Source: Octadecabacter sp. SW4 (GTDB lineage: Bacteria > Pseudomonadota > Alphaproteobacteria > Rhodobacterales > Rhodobacteraceae). From it: a stretch of 64,000 nt of DNA. The notes below the pieces were generated by a model that saw nothing but the letters and a program-made list of their open reading frames with translations, had not been told where the DNA came from and ran no database searches. Below, piece after piece: positions 1 through 8,246 of this stretch. The stretch covers positions 44,353 to 108,352 of the forward strand of contig NZ_CP042820.1 in assembly GCF_008065155.1 (NCBI RefSeq). The letters run 5' to 3'. The first letter of the stretch is position 1. Each line of letters starts with the position of its first letter. The translations under genes and the position numbers were made by a program.

Positions 1-1
1 G

Positions 2-1249
2 GGTCTTGGGATTGCTGAGCAGCTTGCCCAAGCCGGTGAACGGGTAGCAGTACCCAAGACGCGGGCATTTGTCGCGCTCAAGCGCGTTGGAGCGCATATC
101 GGTCTGAAGGCCGGCGACATGATGCTCCTCGATACACTGGGGGCCTTCACGCAGGCCCAGGACTGGGAGGAGGGGCAGCGCCCGATCGTCTGGGCCTCTA
201 ACGCCTATCTGATGGAACAGACCGGCTTCTCTCTGTCGGCACTGAAGCGTCATGCGCGGCGTCTGGCAGAGAACGGTGTGATCTCTTTCCAGGATAGCCC
301 GAATGGCAAACGGTGGGGCCGCAGAGACGCTGAGGGGCGTATCGTCGAGGCCTACGGCTTCGATCTGTCGCCGCTTTCGGCTCGAGTCGAGGAGTTTGAA
401 GAGCTGCAGGCCGAGTTGCAGGCCGAGCGCGAGCTCTGCCAGCGCTTGAAGCGTCAGATCACGGTTGCGCGCCGGATAATCCGCGCGCGGATCGAGGCGG
501 CGGTAAGCGGCGCGTTGCGCGGGCCCTGGACGCAATTCACGGGTCTCTTCGAGGAGCTTCTGGACCGACTTCCGCGCCGCCATCAAGCCTCTGAACAACT
601 GGAGCGACTACTGGCGTGGTTCAAGGAACTTCAGGAACGAGTCGAGGCGGCCTATCTCAAGGCGACTGGTGCGATAAACCCTGTGGAAAACACCGACAAA
701 AATGACGCCCAAGTTATGAAGAAGACCCAAGAAATGAACCCCAGGGAGGTCATTTCTGAACCCCATATACTAATTACAAATCAACTTATTCCTGTAATAA
801 GTAATTCCTCTGAAAAAGAGGAAGCGGCGGATGTCGTGCCCAATGCACGACCCGAGGAGCGGGTTGATGGGGAACTGGAAGACTGGGTTGCAGAGGTGCG
901 CAAGAAGCGAACCGCGCTTGACCTGCCAACAATCATGCAGGCCTGTCCAGAGTTCGCGTCCTGGGCGCGTAATATGGGCGGATTCCTGAAGGATTGGGGC
1001 GATCTGCATCGGGTTGCCGGGCAACTCAGGCCGATGATCGGGATTTCGGAGCATGCTTGGAACGTGGCTCAGGACCGAATGGGCACTCAGGTGGCCACGG
1101 CTGCGTTTGCACTTGTGTTCGAGAAGCACAGCGCGGGCGAGGTTGCTTCACCAGGCGGATATCTGCGCGGCATGGTCGAGAAAGCCGGGGCAGGGGAGCT
1201 GCATCTTGAGCGTAGCTTTTATGGCAGGCTCAGCGGGCAAGCGGCGTAA
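2..1249 (+). CDS. repC: RepC replication initiator, 5' part cut by the window edge
   Basis: The frame is open from the first bases of the window to a TAA at 1247-1249, so the N-terminus lies outside. The visible protein reads like the RepC initiator of repABC plasmids: a segment around LKAGDMMLLDTLGAF, then QRPIVWASNAYLMEQTGFS and LKRHARRLAENGVI, which is the winged-helix DNA-binding region of the family. An arginine-rich helical stretch follows, then a variable linker and a C-terminal domain. RepC binds the origin inside its own gene and sets plasmid copy number. repA and repB would lie just upstream of the window. The linker at about 690-830 is unusually AT-rich, as expected for the origin. 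Family assignment is strong; the true start is unknown. Confidence 0.88.
   Translation, partial: GLGIAEQLAQAGERVAVPKTRAFVALKRVGAHIGLKAGDMMLLDTLGAFTQAQDWEEGQRPIVWASNAYLMEQTGFSLSALKRHARRLAENGVISFQDSPNGKRWGRRDAEGRIVEAYGFDLSPLSARVEEFEELQAELQAERELCQRLKRQITVARRIIRARIEAAVSGALRGPWTQFTGLFEELLDRLPRRHQASEQLERLLAWFKELQERVEAAYLKATGAINPVENTDKNDAQVMKKTQEMNPREVISEPHILITNQLIPVISNSSEKEEAADVVPNARPEERVDGELEDWVAEVRKKRTALDLPTIMQACPEFASWARNMGGFLKDWGDLHRVAGQLRPMIGISEHAWNVAQDRMGTQVATAAFALVFEKHSAGEVASPGGYLRGMVEKAGAGELHLERSFYGRLSGQAA
690..830. other. Probable replication origin (AT-rich tract inside repC)
   Basis: Within repC there is a sharp local drop in GC, with runs such as ctaattacaaatcaactt and taataagtaattcc. 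In repABC plasmids oriV is an AT-rich region within the repC coding sequence, which RepC binds. The location is an inference from that rule and from base composition; no iterons were recognised inside it. Confidence 0.55.
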
Positions 1250-1580
1250 GAGGGTAAGATTAAAAGATGTTACGCATCCGCAGATGTAGGCAGGGCTGTA
1301 GAAAAATATCTTGCCGATCTGCTGAATCTGCTAACTATCTGCCAAGTAACGATAATTTAGCAACTTGTGCAAAATTTTGCCGATCCCCGTTGCCGATTTT
1401 GCGTCCCCAGATGCCTCTGCTGTTCCAAATCAATGGCTTCGACAAAAACGCAGACATGGCGCGGTGTGGTGAGGATCCGCTGAAATTGGCCAGGACAGGG
1501 TCAATGCCCGAAAAAAGTGAAAGATGCCGTAATGGGGCTTTCGGCGAATCGAGCACGTTTCGCTTGTTTGTCAGCATGAT
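1250..1580. other. Non-coding region downstream of repC with TTGCCGAT repeats
   Basis: No convincing gene is present. The octamer ttgccgat occurs three times on the plus strand, at 1312-1319, 1377-1384 and 1390-1397, in an AT-rich setting (for example aaaattttgccgat). The repeats might be protein-binding sites connected with replication or partition. No perfect parS-like palindrome was seen. Confidence 0.35.
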
Positions 1581-1595
1581 CTGAAGTGCCGTTGC
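1581..1595 (+). repeat. Left copy of 15-bp direct repeat flanking the IS110 transposase
   Basis: Sequence ctgaagtgccgttgc, identical to 2946-2960. Probably at or near the left end of the element. Confidence 0.6.
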
Positions 1596-1670
1596 CCTTG
1601 ATGCGCCTGCAGCGCGTCTACGAGGTCGTATGTTTCCATGCGCCTCAATTCCTAAGAATAGAAGGGCAAC
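1591..1670 (+). promoter_or_regulatory. Leader stem-loop covering the transposase ribosome binding site
   Basis: gttgccctt at 1591-1599 is perfectly complementary to aagggcaac at 1662-1670. The second arm contains the AGGG that would serve as ribosome binding site for the ATG at 1674. A transcript running in from outside would therefore hide the start site, a known way for insertion sequences to limit read-through expression. The pairing is visible in the sequence; the role is inferred. Confidence 0.4.
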
Positions 1671-1673
1671 GAC

Positions 1674-2705
1674 ATGAATGTATTTATCGGATTGGATGTA
1701 TCTCTGGCAAGCACGGCGATTTGTGTGCTGGGGCCGCAGGGGAAGGTTGTTGAGGAGTTGGAGGCAGCCAGCGAGCCTGAAGCGCTGGTGCGTGCGATGG
1801 CGTCATTGCCGTACGCGGTCGACGCGATCGGGCTCGAAGCCGGACCACTGTCCCAATGGCTGAGCAAGGGCATCGAAGAGGCCGGATTTGACGTGGTCTT
1901 GATGGAAACGCGATTGGTGAAGGCCGCCTTGAAAGCCATGCCTATCAAGACCGATAGGCGCGATGCCCAGGGAATTGCTCGATTGTTGCAAATGGGTTGG
2001 TACAGGCCCGTGCACCGCAAATCCGTGTCCTCCCAGGAAATTCGCGCGTTGCTGTCGGCGCGCAAGTCTATTCAGCAGGCGATCATCAACATCGAACTCT
2101 CGATGAGGGGAGTGCTCAGGAACTTCGGCCTGAAGCTTGGGCATGTCACCCGGGTAAGGTACGAGGCCCGGGTGAGGGAGCTGGTTGCCGACAATGACAT
2201 CTTGTCCGCCTCGGCGTTGGCCCTTCTGCGGGCTCGGGGGCAGCTGAGGACAGAGCTGGCCAGCCTGGATGAAAAGGTCGTGGGGTTGGCGGAACATGAC
2301 GATGTTTGCCGTCTCATGATGACAATGCCCGGTGTTGGCCCAATTGTTGCTTTGACCGTAAGATCCGCGATTGATGACCCGGCCCGCTTCGCGAAATCAA
2401 GGGATATCGGTCCTTGGGTCGGGCTGACGCCGAGGCGCACTCAATCCGGAGAGATGGACATTGTCGGGCAGATTACACGAGCGGGTGATCGAGGATTGCG
2501 ATCGGCGTTGTATCAGGCCGCGACGATCTTGATGCACCGCGCAGCACCGAACTGGTTGCAGGCCTGGGCACTCAGAGTGGCGCACAGGCGTGGATCGAAA
2601 CGGGCCCTGATTGCGCTCGCGCGCCGAATTGGCGTCATTTTGCATCGCATGTGGATGGACGGTTCGCCGTTTCGCTTCACGCTGAACCCGGGCCCGACGG
2701 CCTAA
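1674..2705 (+). CDS. IS110-family transposase (DEDD recombinase)
   Basis: A 343-residue protein with the two domains of the IS110 family. The N-terminal RuvC-like DEDD part shows FIGLDVS near residue 8, GLEAGPLSQWL near 60 and KTDRRDAQGIARLLQMGW near 90. The C-terminal Transposase_20 part contains MPGVGPIVALTV and GPWVGLTPRRTQSGEMD with a candidate nucleophilic serine, then ITRAGDRGLRSALYQAA. The family recombines circular element DNA into target sites, guided in studied members by an element-encoded RNA. Length is full and the frame intact. The start at 1674 follows AGGGCAACGAC. It lies just downstream of repC, so its insertion did not break the replication gene. Confidence 0.92.
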   Translation: MNVFIGLDVSLASTAICVLGPQGKVVEELEAASEPEALVRAMASLPYAVDAIGLEAGPLSQWLSKGIEEAGFDVVLMETRLVKAALKAMPIKTDRRDAQGIARLLQMGWYRPVHRKSVSSQEIRALLSARKSIQQAIINIELSMRGVLRNFGLKLGHVTRVRYEARVRELVADNDILSASALALLRARGQLRTELASLDEKVVGLAEHDDVCRLMMTMPGVGPIVALTVRSAIDDPARFAKSRDIGPWVGLTPRRTQSGEMDIVGQITRAGDRGLRSALYQAATILMHRAAPNWLQAWALRVAHRRGSKRALIALARRIGVILHRMWMDGSPFRFTLNPGPTA

Positions 2706-2753
2706 GCGACACGCATCAAGGATTTTTCGTAACGGAGGCATGAACTGCAACTG

Positions 2754-2832
2754 ACAACAGGTACGCAGAGGTCCCTTTTCGGGACGAGGTTCCTGGAGAT
2801 GCCGTAAGGACACTGGCTATCAACACCTGTTG
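2754..2832 (+). ncRNA. Candidate IS110 guide (bridge/seek) RNA region
   Basis: Downstream of the transposase caacaggt (2754-2761) can pair with acctgttg (2825-2832). Inside lies a second perfect hairpin, gtccc (2771-2775) with gggac (2781-2785). In IS1111-type members the guide RNA is encoded in the longer right end, which is where this structured, gene-free segment sits. No covariation test was possible, and the loops have not been matched to target or donor sequences. Confidence 0.3.
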
Positions 2833-2945
2833 AATGCGCGTGAAAGATGGGCACCCAGGACCAGATTTGAACCAGGCATAGAGTGGCAGCTTTGAGGCTG
2901 ACTACGGACGGAAGAGCGAAGCCCGGGCAGGGGGAGCCCTCGGTC

Positions 2946-2960
2946 CTGAAGTGCCGTTGC
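2946..2960 (+). repeat. Right copy of 15-bp direct repeat flanking the IS110 transposase
   Basis: Sequence ctgaagtgccgttgc, identical to 1581-1595. Probably marks the right end of the IS110 element. The 220 bp from here to the next gene hold no recognised feature. Confidence 0.6.
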
Positions 2961-3179
2961 AGTGAAAAAGAAAAAGTAAGCTTTTGATTTTGTGTTTTAA
3001 ACCCGGTGAAGAAAGAAATGTTCGCCGGAATTCTTGGCTTGCCGGAAACCCTTGACAATGATCCGCCCCATTACGGAAGTGTCCTTCGGGTTTTGTGACT
3101 GACGGATGAGGGCCTTTGGGGTCCCTCAGATGGGTCCGGGCCGGATTCCGGTCTGCCGTTCCTGATGAGGGGCATTCCG

Positions 3180-3650
3180 ATGCAAACAGGTGTCTTGCGC
3201 GTGTTGCGCGCGACCGCTGCCTCGTGGTGGCGACACAAGGAACTACGCCGAACCGGCCAGACGGGCCAGGCACAGCAGCTCGAGCGCGAGACTGTCCTGC
3301 GTGATCTCGGCTATCTGAAGCAGGCGGCGTCATTGCCAAACGCGCATGTGATCTGCGGAGAGGGCGGGACATTCATCTATCTTGGTTGGACCACCGTGTC
3401 GAGTTTCGCACCGATCGAGCGCTTTCCCTTGGCCACTCTTGCGGTCGCACGAGGGACCCCGTTCATCGATATCCGACCCGTCACCGATGTCATCGCCTTC
3501 GCGAACTTGCCGCGGGTGACGCGGGACGGATCGGACGACTCTGAACCCTGGGGGCCCGGCAGGTCCGTGTCGCTGACCGACTACATCGATATGGTCGAAA
3601 AGCTCGGTGCCAGGATCATCAACGATCCGCGGCCCCGTCAGTCAATCTGA
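3180..3650 (+). CDS. Hypothetical protein
   Basis: A 156-residue protein that I do not recognise. The ATG at 3180 is preferred over the one at 3165 because GAGGGGC lies 7 bases upstream of it. The N-terminus is basic (LRVLRATAASWWRHKELRR), followed by a globular part with GEGGTFIYLGWTTVSSFAPIE and a C-terminal DYIDMVEKLGARIINDP. There is no signal peptide or membrane helix. It ends about 40 bases before the ArdC-like gene and probably belongs to the same accessory backbone unit. No function is proposed. Confidence 0.55.
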   Translation: MQTGVLRVLRATAASWWRHKELRRTGQTGQAQQLERETVLRDLGYLKQAASLPNAHVICGEGGTFIYLGWTTVSSFAPIERFPLATLAVARGTPFIDIRPVTDVIAFANLPRVTRDGSDDSEPWGPGRSVSLTDYIDMVEKLGARIINDPRPRQSI

Positions 3651-3690
3651 TCACCATTCCCTCTCACCAACACACGAAAGGACGCCAGCC

Positions 3691-4629
3691 ATGGCCCGAT
3701 CCCGCACGCCCAAATTCGATGCCTCTGAGGTCATCACAAACGAAATCATCCGCATCATCGAGCGCGGCGTGCTGCCGTGGCGAAAGCCCTGGACCGCAGG
3801 CGGCAGCTCTCGCCCCCTGCGCGTGGGCGGTGAACCCTACCAGGGAGTGAACAACTTCCTGCTGACGATGCGGACCGTGATGGCGGGCCACAGCTCACCT
3901 TTCTGGATGACGCTGCCGCAAGCCAATGCGTTGGACGCAAAGGTCCGCAAGGGCGAAAAGTCCTCTGTCGTCGTTTATTACGGTCAAAGCCGGAGAGACG
4001 CGGGCGGCGAGGACGACCGTAGCAGCGGGGATGATCACTCCGAGGAAGCCCGCATCTTCCGCTTCCAGAAATCCTACCGGGTGTTCAATGCCTGCCAGAT
4101 CGAGGGCTTGCCCGACAGTTTCTACCCTGACCCGGAGCCCGTGCCCGAGCATCCGCCGTCCGAGCCCATCCCGCACATGCAGGCGTTTTTCGATGCTATC
4201 GACATCACGACTGTCTTCACAGGAACGGAAGCGTACTACCTGCCGCCCGTGGACAAGGTTTACATGCCGTCCATCACGCGGTTCCAGGACCCGCGCAATT
4301 TTTACGGGGTCTGGGCCCATGAGCTGGCCCATGCGACAAAAGCCCCCCATCGACTGAACCGTGATTTCGGTCTCTCGAAGTTTGGCAACACCTCTTACGC
4401 GCGCGAGGAGATCGTCGCGGAGTTGACCTCGGTGTTCCTGGGACAAACGCTCGGCTTCACGGCGCATACGCTCGAGATGAATGCCGCCTACCTCCATAAC
4501 TGGTTGCGCGTCCTTCGGTCGGACAAGGGCGCGATCTTCCGGCACGCGGCTGATGCGCAGCGCGCCTGCGACTACCTGATCGCCAGATCGGAGGCGGGCA
4601 GGGCAGGGGACAGCGCCGAGGCCGCCTGA
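3691..4629 (+). CDS. ArdC-like antirestriction protein with zincin metallopeptidase domain
   Basis: The start at 3691 (MARSRTPKFDASEVITNEII) follows GAAAGGA. The N-terminal half is the ArdC single-strand DNA-binding domain (ERGVLPWRKPW, then GEPYQGVNNFLL and FWMTLPQANALDAKVRKGEKSS). The C-terminal half is a zincin-like metallopeptidase domain with HELAHA in the WAHELAHATKAPHRLNRDFG segment and a downstream EEIVAELTS glutamate. ArdC proteins on conjugative plasmids protect incoming single-stranded DNA from host restriction. The 312-residue length fits the family. The next small gene follows within 25 bases and is probably co-transcribed. Confidence 0.88.
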   Translation: MARSRTPKFDASEVITNEIIRIIERGVLPWRKPWTAGGSSRPLRVGGEPYQGVNNFLLTMRTVMAGHSSPFWMTLPQANALDAKVRKGEKSSVVVYYGQSRRDAGGEDDRSSGDDHSEEARIFRFQKSYRVFNACQIEGLPDSFYPDPEPVPEHPPSEPIPHMQAFFDAIDITTVFTGTEAYYLPPVDKVYMPSITRFQDPRNFYGVWAHELAHATKAPHRLNRDFGLSKFGNTSYAREEIVAELTSVFLGQTLGFTAHTLEMNAAYLHNWLRVLRSDKGAIFRHAADAQRACDYLIARSEAGRAGDSAEAA

Positions 4630-4652
4630 CCACACAGAGAACGAAGACTCGC

Positions 4653-4862
4653 ATGTCACGCAAGGAACCCAAGACGCTGCGGGTGGCCTGCTTCGAAGAC
4701 GGCCGCCGCAAGATAATCACCTTCAAGCGCGGTGCCTATTGGTGGAGCCAGTCTGATGGCGCTTATCCGTTCTCGGCAGCGCTCGAGAGCATCAAAGAAC
4801 AAGGCGGCTGGATCGAAACCATCCCTAACCCGAACTACAGAGTCAGAGGGCTGTTCGGATAA
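4653..4862 (+). CDS. Small hypothetical protein downstream of the ArdC-like gene
   Basis: A 69-residue protein (MSRKEPKTLRVACFEDGRRK at the start, IPNPNYRVRGLFG at the end) with several aromatic residues and no cysteine pairs, membrane segment or signal peptide. It starts 23 bases after the ArdC-like stop. Similar short proteins accompany antirestriction genes on Rhodobacterales plasmids, but I cannot name a family. Confidence 0.55.
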   Translation: MSRKEPKTLRVACFEDGRRKIITFKRGAYWWSQSDGAYPFSAALESIKEQGGWIETIPNPNYRVRGLFG

Positions 4863-4895
4863 GGCGCCTTCGGCCTCAATTCATCCGCCAGGCGG

Positions 4896-4914
4896 AAAAG
4901 TGAAAGCAGGCTTT
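4896..4914 (+). promoter_or_regulatory. Leader motif with AAAGC-NN-GCTTT palindrome, copy 1
   Basis: aaaagtgaaagcaggcttt, containing the palindrome aaagc-ag-gcttt at 4903-4914. It lies about 35 bases upstream of the gene at 4950. Close relatives occur at 28966-28986, 33293-33310 and 34682-34698, each in the leader of another plasmid backbone gene. Could be an operator or an RNA element. Confidence 0.45.
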
Positions 4915-4949
4915 GGGAAGGGTGTTTCAACTTCTCAAAGGAGATCCCC

Positions 4950-5339
4950 ATGGCCATGACCGTTCAACCCCAGCCAGATCGTCCCGACTCGACCGTGATC
5001 GCGGCGCAGAACGACGCGTTTCGCAAGCTCGCGTGCCTTGGAGTGCCGCCCGCGCAGCCCATCCAGGGCCGAATGCATGTCACTCGCGCGCTTATGGAGG
5101 CTGGTGACGGCTTCATGGCCGAGGCGGTGAAGGCGACCGGTGAGTTTGCCACATTCGAGCCTGAGAATGATCCCGAGGGATGGCATGATTTCGGGGCGGT
5201 CGAGATCCGGGGCGAGACCGTGTTCTGGAAAATCGACCTCTATGAAGCAGACTCGGATTTCCGCTACGGGGCTGAGACCCCGGACAATCCCGCCACCACC
5301 ATGCGCGTGCTGACCATCATGCTGGCGCGCGACTGGTAG
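4950..5339 (+). CDS. DUF3768 family protein
   Basis: A 129-residue protein with the pattern of DUF3768: IAAQNDAFRKLACLG, then a segment ending EFATFEPENDPEGWHDFG, VFWKIDLYEADSDFRYGAETPDNP and a C-terminal TTMRVLTIMLARDW. AAAGGAGA sits a few bases before the ATG. The family is common on alphaproteobacterial plasmids near ArdC and ParB genes; its function is unknown. A terminator-like hairpin follows it. Confidence 0.8.
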   Translation: MAMTVQPQPDRPDSTVIAAQNDAFRKLACLGVPPAQPIQGRMHVTRALMEAGDGFMAEAVKATGEFATFEPENDPEGWHDFGAVEIRGETVFWKIDLYEADSDFRYGAETPDNPATTMRVLTIMLARDW

Positions 5340-5381
5340 AAGGGCAGGGGACTCCTCCCCCTAACACCCCAACAAATGAAG

Positions 5382-5417
5382 GCCCGCTGGCCCTTTAAAG
5401 GGAGAGTGGGCCTTTTG
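5382..5417 (+). terminator. Rho-independent terminator after the DUF3768 gene
   Basis: A stem of aggcccgct with agtgggcct (one wobble) encloses the inner palindrome ccctttaaaggg and is followed by TTTT. It would end transcription of the block from the ArdC-like gene. A second hairpin (ccccg/cgggg) lies about 13 bases downstream. Confidence 0.6.
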
Positions 5418-5495
5418 TCGTGGTGATCCCCGAAGCCGGGGATTGGTCACGCGCACCTGCGCGGGCCGCATCTTACCCACCGAGAAGGATATCCC

Positions 5496-7478
5496 ATGAC
5501 CACAAGCTTTGCCCCCCTCACCGTCGTGATTGGCGATCTGGTCCCGCATCCCGCCAATGTGCGCAGCAAATCCCCGGAAACCTATGATCCTGAGAACATC
5601 GCCCATCTAAAGGCCAGCATCGCTGTGCTGGGCCTGCTCCAGCCGCTCCTCGTCCAGAAGATCGACGGCAAATACGCCGTCCTGGCCGGTGGCCGACGTC
5701 GTGCCGCGCTGAAGGAGCTGGTCGCCGACAAGGTCGCCAAGGGGTTCACGGCGAAGACCAAGGTGGACTGCCGCCTCGTGCCGGAAGACTGCGACGTCAC
5801 CACGGCACTGTCGCTCGCCGAGAACATCACCCAGGCGCCGATGAACGCAATCGACGAGTTCGAGGCCTTCGCCCGGATGATGGAGGTCGACGGCCAGACG
5901 CCTGAGACGATCGCCAAAACCTTCGGCACCACCGTGACCGCCGTGAAGGGCCGGTTGCGCTACGGGCTGATCCACCCCGATATCCGCGCCGCGGCCCGTT
6001 CCAAGGTGATCACGCTCGACACGATGAAGGCCTTCGCCGAGCACCCGAGCCAGGAGGTGCAGCGCGAGGTCTACGAGGCGCTCACCAAGGAAGACAGCTA
6101 TCTGCAGGCCTATACCGTCCGGCAAGCGCTCAAATCCCGCGGCGTGCAGGTCAGCGACGATATCGGAGCCTTCGTGCGCGCGGACTACGAGGCCCTCGGC
6201 GGTGCTGTCGCGGCTGACCTTCTGGAAGAGCATTCCGTGCTCGAGGATGCAGCACTGGTCGAGACCATCTTGCTCGAGAAGCTCGGTGCCGCTGCCGAAG
6301 AGGCCCGTATGAGGCTGGGCTTCGCCTGGGCCGATGCGATGGTGCGCTATGATTACGCGACCATGGCCGACTATGGCCGCGTCTATCCCGGCCCGATCGT
6401 GCCGGATGCATCCGCCCAGAAGCGCATCGATGAGATCACTGCCGAGCTTGATAAACTGCAGCTCCAGATGGAGGATGAGGGGCTCGAGGACGGTGCCTAC
6501 AATGCCCTTTACGAGCGCGTGGACGCTCTGGAAGAGGAAGCCCGCGATCTGCAGGAGGCTTACAGCACCGAGGACCTCGCGCGGTCCGGGGTGATCGCGT
6601 CGTGGCAGGGTGGGCAGATCACGCTCCATGTTGGTCTCGTCCGCCCGGAAGACACCGTGAAAGAGGAGGGCGCGCGCGGCTCTTCGGCTAGCCCGACCGG
6701 GGAAGAGGCCCCGGACGCCGGCGAAATCACCTATCCAGCCTCACTGGCCGAGGACCTCAAGACCGAGCGGGCCATGGCCCTTGGCGCCGCGATGGCGCTG
6801 CATCCGGAAGCCACGCTCGATCTGACGCTCTTCAAGCTGGTGAGCGACGTTCTGGCCAGCGGCATGAGTGTCACGCAGGCGATCAAGATCGATGCCCGCA
6901 AGGAATACCGCAACCACGCCAAGATGGACGAGATTGACGAGACCTCCCTCGCGCAGGTGGCCGCGGCGCATGATGTGCTGGACCTCTCGTGGCTCGATGA
7001 TACCCGCCCGCCCGCCGATCAGTTCGCGGCGTTTCGCGCGCTGGAGGCCGGCGAGAAGGCCAAGCTCGTGGCCTATGCCACGGCCAGCACCACGCAGTCC
7101 TGCTTCGCGCGGGACCGCCAGCGCGACAGCCTGATGCATGCGTTCGAGATCGAGATCATGCCCGATATCCGCGCGCATTGGACGCCGAACGCGGCGCTCT
7201 TCAATCGCTTCAAAAAGGCATGGCTCCTGAAGATCCTCGGCGAGGATCTGGGTCTGGCCCAGGAGGCGGTGACGCTGGCCTCGTCGAGCAAGAAGGAGAT
7301 CGTGGCCTTCTGCGACAAGCTCTTTGCAGAGCCGTTCGCCACACTCACGGACGCGCAGCGCGCTGCCGTAGCCGCCTGGTGCCCGCCGATGATGCAGACC
7401 GCCGGTGTCGTCTGTGATGAGGCGGAGCCCGCCTCGGAATCTCCCGAGCCTGACAGCGAGGTCGCGCAAGCGGCCTGA
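5496..7478 (+). CDS. ParB/Spo0J-like plasmid protein
   Basis: A 660-residue protein beginning with a ParB/Srx-type nuclease-like domain: VVIGDLVPHPANVRSK, HLKASIAVLGLLQPLLVQ, YAVLAGGRRRAALKEL (family GGxRRxxA box) and TALSLAENITQAPMNAIDEFEAF. A helix-turn-helix follows (ETIAKTFGTTVTAVKGRLRYGLIHP). The remaining 400 residues are long, acidic and helical (EITAELDKLQLQMEDEGLED), as in the large ParB-like accessory proteins of Rhodobacterales plasmids. It is not next to a parA gene, so it may be a regulator or DNA-binding partner rather than the RepB of the repABC partition system. It probably binds DNA; its exact role is unknown. Confidence 0.85.
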   Translation: MTTSFAPLTVVIGDLVPHPANVRSKSPETYDPENIAHLKASIAVLGLLQPLLVQKIDGKYAVLAGGRRRAALKELVADKVAKGFTAKTKVDCRLVPEDCDVTTALSLAENITQAPMNAIDEFEAFARMMEVDGQTPETIAKTFGTTVTAVKGRLRYGLIHPDIRAAARSKVITLDTMKAFAEHPSQEVQREVYEALTKEDSYLQAYTVRQALKSRGVQVSDDIGAFVRADYEALGGAVAADLLEEHSVLEDAALVETILLEKLGAAAEEARMRLGFAWADAMVRYDYATMADYGRVYPGPIVPDASAQKRIDEITAELDKLQLQMEDEGLEDGAYNALYERVDALEEEARDLQEAYSTEDLARSGVIASWQGGQITLHVGLVRPEDTVKEEGARGSSASPTGEEAPDAGEITYPASLAEDLKTERAMALGAAMALHPEATLDLTLFKLVSDVLASGMSVTQAIKIDARKEYRNHAKMDEIDETSLAQVAAAHDVLDLSWLDDTRPPADQFAAFRALEAGEKAKLVAYATASTTQSCFARDRQRDSLMHAFEIEIMPDIRAHWTPNAALFNRFKKAWLLKILGEDLGLAQEAVTLASSSKKEIVAFCDKLFAEPFATLTDAQRAAVAAWCPPMMQTAGVVCDEAEPASESPEPDSEVAQAA

Positions 7479-7487
7479 GTCCTCACG

Positions 7488-7519
7488 CGACCCGCGCGAG
7501 GCATTTCCCGCGCGGGTCG
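7488..7519 (+). other. GC-rich hairpin between the ParB-like gene and the next gene
   Basis: cgacccgcgcg (7488-7498) and cgcgcgggtcg (7509-7519) form a perfect 11-bp stem with a 10-base loop. No T-run follows, so it is either a factor-dependent terminator, a processing site or a protein-binding palindrome. Confidence 0.45.
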
Positions 7520-7550
7520 ACCCTCCCACACCCAACCGAAAGACATCCCC

Positions 7551-8144
7551 ATGGCTATTCTCAAGTTCTCTGCGTCCGCTGTTGCGGCACAGATCGCCCA
7601 TGCGCGCGCCTGCAAGACCTTCCTGCCCAACTGGAACGGGCCCGTGGACAGGCCCGCCCTGATCCTGATCGTCGGCAATGGTGTGCATCTGCGCTCAAAC
7701 GGCATCGATGGCACGACCACCCGTATCGTCACCACCGAACAGGCAGATCCCTCCTTCGCCTTCGCCGACGGCATGAACCCGTTTCGGGATACCGACTGGA
7801 TGGCGCAGCGCCGCATGGCGTTTCGCGATCTGACCGGCCAGTTCTACACCGACATCCTGGATGACGTGCAGGTGCTCATCGACCGGGGGCGGGGGGCGAT
7901 CCGGCTCGCCACCGATGGCCACAGCATCCGCGTCTTCGTACGCCGGGCCTCGGATTATCTCATCGGCGGGACCTACGAGGTGCCCTCGGGCCTCGGCGGC
8001 ACCTTCCGGGTCATCCTCAAGGATGCCTGCGATACCTTCGCGATCGTGCAGAACTGCGGCAATTGCGAGGATTTCGACGCCATGCAGCCCTACCGCGTGC
8101 CGCTCGATGCGCTGATGGAAATCGATGACCGGAGGGCGGCGTAA
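7551..8144 (+). CDS. Plasmid backbone protein, resembles DUF3085 proteins
   Basis: A 197-residue protein starting MAILKFSASAVAAQIAHARA, with RPALILIVGNGVHLRSNGIDG and a mixed alpha/beta C-terminal half (SIRVFVRRASDYLIGGTYEV, FAIVQNCGNCEDFDAMQPYR). The start resembles the DUF3085 proteins often found beside ParB-like genes in this plasmid family, but I recall the family only approximately. There is one CxxC (CGNC), too little for a metal site on its own. It sits in a run of backbone genes with short gaps. Confidence 0.6.
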   Translation: MAILKFSASAVAAQIAHARACKTFLPNWNGPVDRPALILIVGNGVHLRSNGIDGTTTRIVTTEQADPSFAFADGMNPFRDTDWMAQRRMAFRDLTGQFYTDILDDVQVLIDRGRGAIRLATDGHSIRVFVRRASDYLIGGTYEVPSGLGGTFRVILKDACDTFAIVQNCGNCEDFDAMQPYRVPLDALMEIDDRRAA

Positions 8145-8246
8145 CGCGCCCTTTCTCAAACAAGCATCGCCAATACCCTGCCAGGCCTGCGGCCCTCTCG
8201 GGACATTGACGACAACAATTTCCCCAATGAGAGAAAGGACTCTGAG

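Larger units (their letters stand above)
1581..2960 (+). mobile_element. IS110-family insertion element, boundaries inferred from a 15-bp direct repeat
   Basis: A perfect 15-bp direct repeat, ctgaagtgccgttgc, occurs at 1581-1595 and 2946-2960 and brackets the transposase gene. The spacing, about 1.37 kb, is the usual size of IS110-family elements. These lack terminal inverted repeats and leave core repeats at both ends. The element would have a short left end (about 90 bp) and a longer right end (about 240 bp), the latter with RNA-like structure. Exact ends need comparison with an empty site. Confidence 0.5.

Noticed and set aside
5607..6629. Long minus-strand open frame opposite the ParB-like gene
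   Set aside because: It lies fully antisense to a clearly coding gene and shows no protein family features.
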